64,000 bases of DNA from Albula goreensis (lineage: Eukaryota; Chordata; Actinopteri; Albuliformes; Albulidae): assembly GCA_022829145.1 (NCBI GenBank), contig CM040764.1, positions 17,333,361 through 17,397,360 of the forward strand. Reading direction: 5' to 3'. Position 1 is the first letter of the stretch. Every line of letters starts with the position of its first letter. The position numbers were made by a program, and so were the translations under genes. Below the pieces are notes generated by a model. That model worked only from the letters and a program-made list of their open reading frames with translations, searched no databases and was not told where the DNA came from. Positions 1 through 11,420 of this stretch are shown in pieces.

Positions 1-237
1 TAAATGGGAAAATCAATGGGAGGGCATGAGGGGTCATGTCATGGATGTATGTTCTTGTACTTGTTTAAGATGTAGAAAAATGCATTGTAAAAATGAAGTG
101 CAGTGTTTCGGCATGGTTCAAGCCAAAGGCCATTCTCCAGGACCTGTCCAAGAGCGTGCAGGTCTGTGCAGTGAGCTGTCTGTCAGGAGTAAGTGGATGA
201 TTAAGCAGGCTTTTCCATTCTCCCCCGTTGCTCTTAG

Positions 238-685
238 CACCAGGCAGTCGCGTTCCTGCTTGCAGAGATGGCGATGAAGGTAGAGCTGGCTAGGATGGCC
301 TACCAGAGGTCCGCCTGGGAGGTGGATGAGGGCCGCAGGAACACCTACTACGCCTCCATCGCCAAGGCCTTCGCCGGAGACATCGCTAACCAGGTCGCTT
401 CCGACGCCGTGCAGGTGTTCGGCGGAAACGGGTTCAACAGCGAATACCCCGTGGAGAAGCTGATGAGGGATGCCAAAATCTATCAGGTCAGTGACGGAAT
501 CCCATTATCCAGAGGAGGTCAATGTTGCTGTCACATTTGTTCTACAAAATTTCAGCAAGTGCCCAGAGGCAGTTGTCATCACGCTTACTCATAAATGTTT
601 CTTTGCGTTTCAGATCTACGAAGGCACTGCTCAGATCCAGCGACTGATCATATCTCGTGAACACCTGACAAGATACAAGAACTGA
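238..685 (+). CDS. acadm: Medium-chain acyl-CoA dehydrogenase, C-terminal two coding exons (gene continues upstream of the window)
   Basis: Mitochondrial matrix flavoenzyme that catalyses the first, FAD-dependent dehydrogenation of C4-C12 acyl-CoAs in beta-oxidation. Only the last two coding exons are in the window. Exon 238-486 follows a TCTTAG acceptor and reads [20 protein letters not shown] and onward to [10 protein letters not shown], with donor CAG|GTCAGT. Exon 614-685 follows TTTCAG and reads [17 protein letters not shown], ending in TACAAGAAC TGA (terminal YKN). These match the vertebrate ACADM C-terminus closely. The glutamate of the YEGT motif is the catalytic base of the family. 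The short intron (487-613) stays open by chance for part of its length, so a naive ORF runs on past the exon. Bases 1-237 are the upstream intron. Identification is very secure; which member of any duplicate pair this is cannot be told. Confidence 0.97.
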
Positions 686-1410
686 GCCAGTACCTGACCG
701 TCCTGAAAGAGCCATGCTCTCTTCCCTGTTATTTTTATGTATGTGAAGCATATGCTTGTCAGTCAGAGGCTGAATCCCAAATTGATGGCAGGATGTACAT
801 AACCAGAATGCAGAATGAAATGAGATAAGATGGTTAAGACTGTTATAATCCAATACGTTAAATAATTTTTACATGCGCAGCCAACATTTTTACACCAAGT
901 ACCTTCAGCAGGGATTCAGCACACCATACATATGAGTTATGTGCACAGCTGTAATAATTGTTAATAGGTATACCAGTATGACACATGTATAGAATAATTT
1001 GTCATAATATGTCCATAAAGAAGACTGGCCTGATGTGGCCGTGTGCTGAATCCCTAATAAGAACATTGTGTGTAAAAGCAGTCTTTTGGACTGCAGTTTT
1101 GTGCGGTCAGTCCTCACTCACTGTGTATGAATGGTGACTAATACAGCTCAGGATTTTGTTGTACAAGATATAGGTTGCCTTCAACTTCACATATCCAAAA
1201 TGCCTTGCTCTCCTAGGGGGGAAAAACAGTAGTTTGAACTGTCCATGTGTGATTTTTAATGAGCAGCGTCCATGATTTACTGCTGTTTTGCCTTTTTGAC
1301 TATACACTTCTCCTCCCGTGTTTTTCTGTGACATTCTATAATAAATAACTGAATTCTTATACACAAGTTCTGGTCTTATTGCATGGAATTGTATTTTCAC
1401 AATAAAGGGC
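686..1410 (+). other. acadm: acadm 3'UTR with two candidate poly(A) signals
   Basis: Non-coding, AT-rich sequence after the acadm stop. AATAAA hexamers lie at 1340-1345 and 1401-1406; the second is followed by a GT-rich stretch typical of a cleavage region. The segment includes the inverted-repeat element at 910-1055 described separately. The exact 3' end is inferred. Confidence 0.5.
910..1055. repeat. Short inverted-repeat element (MITE-like) in the acadm 3'UTR
   Basis: AGGGATTCAGCACAC at 910-924 is matched by its exact reverse complement GTGTGCTGAATCCCT at 1041-1055, giving 15-bp perfect termini around about 116 bp of AT-rich sequence. It has no coding capacity. No convincing target-site duplication is visible in the flanks. 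It could be a small non-autonomous DNA transposon remnant or simply an RNA stem in the UTR. Confidence 0.4.
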
Positions 1411-3611
1411 TTGAAGTCTTTGTGCAAGAATGCGGTGTCATGAAACAAACAATGGAGGGGCTATAACGAGCTGATGACCACTGACTGCTCACCACAGGAA
1501 ATCAATGACCAGGTCAAAGCAGCGTGTCTCTGATTGGTCATAGCAGCTCTGTTAACTGTATTCATAAGTCCAGTAATTATACTTTTTAAGTTTTTATTGG
1601 TGTGAAGATAATCATTTTTTTATAACTTTAAAGTGACAGGAAGGTGAGTCAATTATCCTGGACCTGTCAATGGCAGAGAGTTGCATAGAAGTAAAAAAAA
1701 ACATCCTTACTCATTAAATAAAGCACAGTGCAAATGACACAGGTGATTCATTAAAATTTTCCCAGTGTGTGGTTGATGTTTAATAAAATGACAGTGAAGT
1801 CTGCATATACTGCTAAGGGTGAACCCAGGATGTTGCAGTTCTATAAACAGGACCCGAATACATTAGTCAAGCTGTAACTGGACTTTGATCTGAGAGGTTG
1901 AAGTGCGGTCTGTTGTAGTGACTCCATTCTGCCACAGGGTGTCGCTATTGAATATAAGTGAAAATTTCCACAGAATTTTTCAAAGCTCTTTTTAGCCAGT
2001 GGGGTTTGCACAGAAACAACCCACTAATTAAAATATCATGGCATGATTTCACTTCTAATTTGTAAATAAAAAATCCTTGTGATCATCAAACAGCACTGCA
2101 ATCAGACCCATTTTGGTTGAACTGACTGTCTGAAATCAGAATATCATGCTATCCCTCCTTCTTGTCTTGAGAAATAATGTAAGCATTAAATTGATATATT
2201 CTGTATCATTTGAAATATGATTGCTGGTAGCCAGGCCCTTTCTGAAAATTCGTGGAAAAGGTGATAAGAATGAGTGTCAATTTGAAGTGCAAGAAACTGA
2301 ATATTTTTACAAAACAAATTCACCGCAGATTCCTGTGTGTGTGCGTGAGAAAGACTGAGGTTCACCCACACTGACCCTTTGTGTTGCGAGCTCTCTACCT
2401 TTGCTGAGGCCAGAATGTAATTAATTTTCTGTGACTCAATATGACCTTATCTCCTCCCAGTCAAATTTATGCTCCCCTCATGCTGCCAAGTGCAATGTGT
2501 TTTGCGCTTCAGTGACACAAAGCGGCCAGAGCTGATTAGTACTCTGGATGCCCACCAAGACTGTCGTGCTTAAAACAGGAGGGATGAACAAACACACACA
2601 CGTACACATCTAACACTGATTTGAAAAAATAATGAAAACTCCAGATGAAAAAAGATGTATTTTTAAGTAACTCATTCACAATTAAATATGAATCTGTACA
2701 TGTTGTATATACAGCGCTAATCATCAATATGCTTCAGCTCTTAAACATTTTAAAACCAGTTTAATATGAGAGTTTAACACACAACATGAGAGTTCTAACA
2801 GGTGTTGAAAAAGATCAGATAGTTGGTGCCTGGTGCTTTTGCTGCAGAAAGGACAATGTTTAATAAATGCATCAGGGGGAACAGTGTTGAAATCTATGAC
2901 AGTACAGTCCCAACAAGAAAAACTGCACTGGGAAACAGGCAATGATGGATGGGCATTTTAGCTCCAATAACCAGCAAAACAACAGCTTCAAAAATGACCA
3001 CAGAACTAAATCTACACCCCATACACATATGGGTGTTCTGATGATAAATTCTTATTCATTTTACCCAGAAATATGTGTGCATTTCAAGCCACAGCTAGAA
3101 ATCAGATCCTGACAGAGTCAATTTCAGTGTTCTTGCCCAATAAAAGCTCTTGCATAAGAGTTGCACAATAGAGAGTAGAAACGCAGGTGTTCTGAGCTGT
3201 TTTACTGTAAGACAGGATCATATTGCTGTTTATTTAACAATCTCAAAGAGCAGATGAGAATGAAGAACACTTCTGAGATGGCGCACTGCCCAGGCGGAGG
3301 AGGGAACCAGCACTACCAGGAAGTGAAGGAACGTTTATGAGGCTTGTTGTGCATCAAAATACACTCAATGATAGGGATTTCCAATGTAACACAATGACAA
3401 TTTTGTGCTGGGAATTTTACACACGTAAATTTTACACTTATGAAGGAAAGCATTGTTTAAAGCAGGGAAAGACATTGTTCCTGGCATTCTCCCCTTTGCC
3501 ACTGTCATTAGTGACATAAGTTGGAAGGTGACCGCCTGGAGGTTTGATGATACATACACTTACCTGTGCCCTTCTGAACTGAGGAAGAGAATAACAGTGC
3601 TGTGATTGGCT

Positions 3612-3631
3612 TGCATAATTACAATTATGCA
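3612..3631. repeat. AT-rich palindrome
   Basis: TGCATAAT and ATTATGCA form perfect 8-bp arms around a TACA loop. The arms resemble POU/homeodomain core sites. No gene is nearby, so a regulatory role is only a guess. Confidence 0.4.
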
Positions 3632-6600
3632 TTCATGTTTCACACCTGAGCCGGGAGGTAAACCTACAGTTGTTTCCTGCTGTCAATCCAGAACCTCATT
3701 ACTACAATTGTAATTCATATAGACGCATAGCTAATTGTTAAGAGACCCTCCGGCACAACAATTTGTATTCCTGTGTGGATAATATAAAATTGCAGATACC
3801 CCCCACAGTATTACTAGTGATGTCAGAGAAAATGAGAGAAACCCAAGAGAAAAATGCATTAGCAGAGCTTTCAGTCCCATGTAAACTCCTTTAGTTAAAG
3901 TGGAAGCTGTGTGTGGGAGTCCTCGTGGTAAGTCGATGGACTCTCACTCAGAGCACTCCTCCATACCAGGTTTCAGTGAGGCCCTGCAACACTTCACTTG
4001 TTTCTCTCCTGCTTATGCAGCAGCAGTCAGAGAGTGGAGAGGGGTGAGTGTGGTATTATTATCAGCAGGCCCTACACAGGTAAAACGATCCTGCATCTCC
4101 CAATAATAAACACACATGTCCACCTATGTCAGTCTTTCTCTTCCTTGCCTGCTGTCAGTTTATTTCTTCCTGCCCTGTTGCCTTCCTCTGCAACACCACT
4201 CCAGGTGTGTAAGGCAGACCCAGTCTGTTTCTCACACTGCATCTCCACATACACCAGGGCCTGAAAATCCAAGACTCACTCATCAAGTCCAAAATGGAAG
4301 GAACATACAATTGCTCAGACAACATTTCTTGCACAAGCAAAGACCAGGGAAGGACCCCAGATTTTTAGCTTAGGTGAGATGTTTATTTGACAAGATCCTC
4401 TTGGGTGATTTTAGTAGGGAACACAGCTTTTTTCCACGGAAACAGAGGTTCTGTCAAACTTCCAGGATACGTGCTTTTTTTTGTGTACAAGGGGGTAGTC
4501 TATACAGAACCTCTGTGTCCCTTTGATGTAGTTTGAGGGCACATCTAATAATGGATGAGTCATGCTTGAGTCTGCTGTGATACTCAGGAAAAAGACTGTA
4601 TAATACGTCACTTCAAAGAATTCCTCCTGTCCTGTGACTAACTTCAGGGTGTTTTCAAATATTCATACAAAATTCCAAAGGAAACAGTGACTGCAGTTCC
4701 ATCTTTAAATCTGATTAGGGAGAAAGGTCATAAGATAACGAGTCTGCTTCTAAAGGTGGTCTATTGTTACCCATTGTTATTATTATTGTCTGATGTAGCT
4801 ATGTTATAAATATAGAAATATGATTATTGTCGAATGGAGACAGTGGTGTTCCCACACTGCCACGTACGGCCCAGAGCTTCTCTCACTGTCTACATGCTTT
4901 GATCTGAGAGAGCCCAAACATCGACAGTATGTCAGTTCTGAAATAATTCTGCGGCTGCATGAGGAGGCCTGGGAACCCTGAGCCTGCATTCTGACTTCTG
5001 CTTCAATGTGACTTTTAAATAACATTAGCTGTAAAAAAGAGTATCTCAGTTCTGAGGTTCTAACTCTTTTTGTTTATGCTTTATAACTGTGGTCATCACT
5101 ATGAAAATAAAAATGACTGGATTGATTTAGACTTGTAAATATGCTATCCTTTTGTTTTCAAGCTGGAAATATGCCATGCTTGTTAGTCTGTTATTTCACT
5201 CAGCGCTCATCAAAGGGAAGGGGGATCAGAGCTGACCTGCTGGGAGCCGGTCCCAGAACCCCTGTGCCAAAGGCAGCAACACTCAGAACCACCGCAGAAC
5301 GTCAGCCCTGCACTGCTGCGCTGCCATGCGGCAGTTTCATCATCATAAAACATTAACAGTAAATCCACTGTTCATGTTTTGTGATTAGCATGTCCTGAGG
5401 ATGTACAGACAGCCCAGCGTCATTCTAGATAAACCACTGCTTCATCTGTGAATGCCCTCATTGTAGAAGGGCCCTCACTGTGAGACAGATAGGGGCGGCT
5501 TTCCACCCTGCAGTTCCTCAGCATTTTGAGACCAGCTGAGAGTCATAGGAGACACTGAGATGGGTCTCAAGATGGCACATGAAACAAAACATGTGTATGC
5601 GATACATTTTCAATGGTAAATCACATCAGTGAAATTCCCTTTTGTACCTTTTACATTCATTGAACTGTAATGTTATGTTTGTTCTTTAACTACCTCTCAT
5701 ATTTTGAGGAAATGAGAAAACATTATAAAAGTTTCATCCCCATGACAAATATAATACTTTTTGCTAGTCTAAGAACCTTGAAATACCAATGGTACATTAC
5801 AGATGATGCAACATATGAATTCAAACCTGGGAAAATGCTGATATGATATTTTGAACATTGTCAAATTAAAATAAGTAAAAGTGAGTAAAAGTCTGGCTGT
5901 GTTGCATTGGGGAGACTCACAGAAAATATATTCATTAAGGAGGTCCTGGGCTCAAAGTCTGATAACCTTTTGCAAATAAACAAGCTGGTATGTAGCAGAA
6001 AGAAGAGTCCCCTGGGCTGGGTTTCTTAGATTACATGGTAACCTAGCAGCACAGAGCCAGGTGTACTCCAGGTTAAGCTAACTGAGGTGGACCCGGGCCA
6101 GTGGCCCGCAGCTTGGCTGCCTGACAGAGGGTGCTGTGGCCACGGTTGTGTTGCTGAGTTTAATCTTCAGAGTCACTGATTGACATGCTCATTTTCATCC
6201 TCGTCACTGTAGCACCCCAGGAGAGCCATACGCTCTGAGAGGCACGCTGGAACTGCATCGCTGCAAAACACTGTTCGCTTGCGGGGAAGTGCTTGTGCAT
6301 CTCATTTTTAATTGCCAGTCAAGCTCAGCACTAAAGACAATGATTGTTTAACTGTACACATACAGTGAGCTAATTTGTATTCTGAATGCTTTTCCAGTCA
6401 TAACTGTGGATGTCATTTTTTTCATGACATCCATAAACAGTTTACAGGCAATCAAACAGGCCTGTTACCAAGAGAAGTCATGTGAGACACGATGTTACAC
6501 TCCCCATGCAGCAGTACAGACTGTCTTTAAAGAAAGGGATGGCTCGTTATTCTTGGGTACAGTTGTGGCTTATGGGAAAAACATACAGCTCTCTTATGGA

Positions 6601-7643
6601 GGAAAAGGCTCACCCTAGGGGAAAGATCTGGGACTACAGCAATAATAACAACACAGCAGGGATAGCAGAAATGGAAAGAATGGTGGCATCAGAAGACAAA
6701 TAATCAGATCCAAGACACTTATTTAGGCTAAAAGGGTCAGGTAGAGTGGGACCTTGTTAATGGGATGTGGCCAATGACCCACAGTAACCTGAATGTGGTG
6801 CTGTCTCAGTGGACCAGTGCAAGACTGGGCAAGAAATGAGAGGAGGTGAGTTAGCTGTGCAAGCCACTGATTTCATTCATCAATTAAAAGCTGAGTAAAT
6901 ACAAAATCAGAATACACTGTTTTCTGCGGGACATGGGTTTGCCATTCCAGAGGAGAGAGAAGTGCTTGCACAATAGCGTGCCATCTTATTTAGAGCACAC
7001 TGTGTAGCCCTGCTTTGAAAGCTCCGTCTAAAATGTCATCCCTCCATTTTCAGCAGATGTCTACAGGTCATGTCAATCAATTTCTGTTTAAATCTGGGTG
7101 AAGTGTGGGAAAAAATTTCTCATTCCCAAGTCTGTCGTTAAGCCTGCGGTTAAAGATACGGTCCTCTGGGGATGGAACTCCAGCGATTTGCTCCAGAAGG
7201 CATCTGCTTTGCATTTCTGCAGTTGCTTCCCTGCAGGACCACAGTGTGAAAGCATACAGTATGGAAAGTAGAATCTTGTGAAGTGGGTGTTTTTTTAGGT
7301 CATCGCTTGTGGAACCATTCTGGTTCTGCAGCTCTCGCCTAACGCAGAGCGCCGTTCAGAATGGTTATATAATTGGTGCATTTGTCCCCGATGCCAGTCT
7401 TTTAAAACCTCCCCCCCACACAAATCGTGACAGAGCAGGGAGAGAAAATCTTCCAAAGCGGCTTCTTCCGTATATTTATTCATATATTTCCCCTGATTAC
7501 ATCAGATAATGCCATAATGCCAAGCTGCTTTACGCTGAGCTGCAAATGCAGGACCCGGTGCAGCATCGGCCTTTTAGCAGGAGCACAACAGTGATTCTCT
7601 CTCAGCCGGGGGTGGCTCTTTCTATCTCTTTCCCAGATAACAG

Positions 7644-7741
7644 GCACACACACACATACACGCACACATCTAATATGCAGACACACAGACTCACATGTGT
7701 ACACATGGAAACAAATATTCTCATACACTCTAATATATATA

Positions 7742-7785
<44 letters not shown>

Positions 7786-7830
7786 ATAAAGACACATATA
7801 ATAAACACACAGACACCGGCACACATGTAG
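7644..7830. repeat. CA-rich microsatellite cluster
   Basis: Interrupted CA repeats with a pure (AC)14 core at 7751-7778, preceded by a TATATATAC stretch. It creates spurious Thr/His-rich and Val/Cys-rich open frames on the two strands. Confidence 0.9.
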
Positions 7831-9030
7831 ACTAATCACACGTTTTTCTCCAGCAGAAGAAATACTGCAGCAGGATGCACACTGAACACTGAGCACAGAA
7901 GCCTGAGAGCTGTGTGTCTGCGCAGGCTCCCTGTGCCACAGTGCTCCACTGAGGTAGCTTTTCATGGAAACATTTTTTCATCACAATTATCAGTTCACCT
8001 ATTTATGCTTATCTTTCAGCTAAAGCTGGAAATGATATTTTACAGCCAGTTGCCATGCATACAGCGATGGTATCAGAAAAATAATCATAGTCAAAGTTTA
8101 ATTGGATTATCAAGCATGCAAAAAGTTGATGGCCTGTGTTAGACTGTTTTACAAACCTGCAGCGCTTAGATTTTGGGCTCTTGTCCTTTCCATCGGGTAT
8201 CAGCATCAAGCTTGTCTGTGCTTGCCTCCTGATGCCAGCCGCAATCTGGAGAGCCTTGCTAATAAAACGTATAAATAAAATGGTCAAATATTGCTGATCT
8301 TTCTGTTGTCATATACCCAAGAATTAATATTTAAAACTACGTTTTTTAATCAACATAAGGGATTCCCCTGTACCTTGGTCCGATGATAAGCCTGAATTTA
8401 AGCTCAGTTTTTACTACAAAGAGGGTTTTGGATCTTAAGTAAAAAAAAAAGAATTCTTGGGCTTGAGAAAGAATTCCAGTGGTGGTCAGTAAATGGCTTC
8501 TTGTTTAAGTGCTCACAGTTGTATGAATCATGTCAAAAATTAAATTGGGGGGTTCTGTGACAAAAATAAAAATTTTTTTGCTGTTGGACCCATTCTCTGG
8601 ATCTCTTTTATGTATATTTCAACGTCTAAAAATCCAGAAAACCTTGATTTAAACCTCAAATTGGACAGACATGTGCGATAGGAATTAAAAGGTAAAACCA
8701 CAGATCTTCTTTCAGCAGCTCCAGGTACCGTTTAATGACCTCTCCAGAGTGCTGAAGTAAAGTATAATGTCCGTCGGGGCCCACTGAGATTCACGACTCT
8801 GGAGATTTATTTTTAGAGAGTGATGAATGAACCAAACCAGGGAGGACAGAACAGACATTAAGCTGCTGTCAAACTGCGGCTGCATCGGAAAGATGAGGAC
8901 GGTGTCTGTGGATCACTTTGTATTAGATCTGCCCTCCTACCTGTAGCCTCACCACTGACACTCCAAGAGTTTCTGACACCTCTCCTTGTCCACGTCTCTA
9001 TTAGCAACTACTCCCTTATCCATTTCTGAA

Positions 9031-9113
9031 GATGATTAATTAAATGGATCTAGAATTATTAATCATCATGCTGCCTATGCGGGCCTTTATAATTGTAAAG
9101 CATTACAATTATA
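9031..9113. promoter_or_regulatory. Paired palindromes rich in homeodomain-type motifs; candidate non-coding element
   Basis: Two perfect inverted repeats lie within 83 bp: GATGATTAAT (9031-9040) with ATTAATCATC (9058-9067), and TATAATTGTAA (9088-9098) with TTACAATTATA (9103-9113) around an AGCA loop. TAATTA-type cores are typical of homeodomain sites. Function is inferred only from motif content. Confidence 0.25.
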
Positions 9114-11159
9114 TTTTGCTTTGGACAAAATCAGTGTCTTTTGGTATTGTAAGTCCTAACACTGAGCAAGTTATTACTTCCCTACAGTTCTAGTTTTGAA
9201 AAGAATATTTATTTGACTTTAAGACTGGGATGAATTTTGACATTGTGGCATAAGGAAGTGCTGAGATCATGAACTTGGTTGGAGACTACTTCTATCATGT
9301 TGCAGCATATCAAGATTTTAGATCTGTTGCTTATAATTACTGAAAGAAATCTTATAAAACATATCTCTATAGACCTATATCACTTATGTCACCTCGGAAC
9401 TGGCTATTTCCTTGCCTTATTGTCTCTTTCTCAATCTAAAACATTTATTTCCAATATTTCTTGTGAATAACTTCTCCTGTAAGCATTAACAGCTGTGAAA
9501 TGACATGCCATTCTGTAAACAGACACCTGGGAATGAGCACATCCTACCAGCGAGCTTTTCACTCACAGCTCCCTCCTCAGGGGCTGTGCTAACGAGACGC
9601 CCAGTCACACTGTCCCCACATGGTGACACATCGCATGTCTGCAGTCTCTGCTGTTACCCATGTCAACAGGATGTAACAGGGCCTGACATCTGCTGTCTCT
9701 GATGAGGAGATGTGTTCTGTAATCATCCATCCTGTGAAAGTCTCCACAGGGCAATGTAGCTCAAGGTGAACCTACAGAAATAGACTGACAGGAATTGTTC
9801 CTCAGACTGAAACAGCAATAGCCAATGCTTTTCAATCGCTGAGTAAAATAGACCTTTTAAAATTGTCTGTCTGAAGTCCCTGAACTATACTTTCTAAAAA
9901 CACAGATGAGTATATAAAACAATAGATGTACCCCCCCGTCCCCCCCGTCCCCCCTGCCATCTGCGCCCCTGACAAAGGGGGTGGCATGTGGAGAACGGGG
10001 GCGCACTGCTTTGTGAAGCTCACTCTCCTTCTGGCAACACTTAATCCAATGACATGTCACCACAGAGAACACAGCACTCCTGCAAGTGTTACCATGAAAT
10101 ATGACCATGATCTTAAAATGGAAGTGATGCTTTCTGGGGGGTACATCCAGTAAGGCCAGGAATTCAGACAGGAATGTCTTACTAAACATGCAACAGAGTT
10201 TCTAACCACCCGAATGAGTGTATGTGTGATGCCGTCATCCACCTCCCACTTCTGCACGGTCTCATTTAGGCCCTGGGTATTCAGCTCCTGCATACCCACA
10301 TTATGACAATTATTCATAATCTGTGTTCCAGCTATCCATATCAATTTGCATAACATTTATAGAAATTTTTTTAGGTTGCCTCTCTATTCCATGTTTTTCC
10401 AACATCAAGAAAGCATTATTTGTTGCTTTCTCGACTGCAGCACAGTGAGTTGAAAAGAACTCCTAAATCCTAAATCCTGAAATGTTTTTACCAGAGCTTT
10501 GCTCCCTGATTTACTATCACTTTGAAACCTGTTACTGATAGATTTTGCTCCAACACTCTGATTCTGGATCAGTTTCTGCTTTTTCACATAACTGTCGGGC
10601 ATAAAGCTAGGTTTGATGCACTGATCTTGGGAATCACAACAAGCCTGATGGAGTAACTTCTTTAAAAATGTCTGGTCTCCACATGTTGCTTTCGTGAGAC
10701 ATCAACACCAAGATCTGCCAATTTCTTAAGCAACACTAAAAAGTTTTTTTTTTTTTTTCCGAGTGTCTCAACCAGTGATCTCCATTACTATTCTGCACAG
10801 ACAGATGAACAGTGTGCCAGGGAGGGTACTTAACAATTCACTGCACAGTTATGTATGAATAACAGCTGGCTGGTAATTACTTGTAAACAAGCATTTCATA
10901 ATGTGTGGCTGGCTGTAAAATGTAACGTACAGTCCTGATACAGTTACCTAAAAAACCATATGCGATGGGAAGGGAAAAATCCATACGTGATTCGTGAATA
11001 TGGCTGGCAGCTATACTGTGCCTTGATGGCTTATGCTGCTGATGGCGTATCCAGATGGTGACCTGTAGCATTAATGTAAAAGGCCAACACTGGATCCAGA
11101 TAGTAAATAAAAATCAGTGCTTTCAGCTGAAGCCCAGAGGAGATGAAGCCTGTATAATG

Positions 11160-11420
11160 CCAGTGCGCGGGGGCTCTTCCCCTGAGAGATAGCTGGTGAT
11201 ATATACAGCTCCTCCATTTACGGCTAGCGCTAAGAGCAGGGGAGCCGGGGCCGGCTCCTCATCAGGAGAGATCAGCCCCCTCATAATCTCTAACCCGCGG
11301 CTTCAAAGGCAAACAGCAACAATAACGAGAGTGGCGGCGCGCCCTTCATTACACACAAACACACTGAGGTCAAAGCCTTGAAGGAAATTGCGCTGCTTCG
11401 GTCTCTTCATCAATTCTGCA
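11160..11420. promoter_or_regulatory. GC-richer non-coding patch, candidate conserved element
   Basis: A compositional island inside AT-rich DNA. It contains a perfect GGAGCCGG/CCGGCTCC hairpin at 11241-11258, an AACAATAA SOX-like site, a CTTCAAAGG TCF/LEF-like site and a GGCGCGCC octamer. No coding frame is convincing. Conservation cannot be judged from one sequence. Confidence 0.25.
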
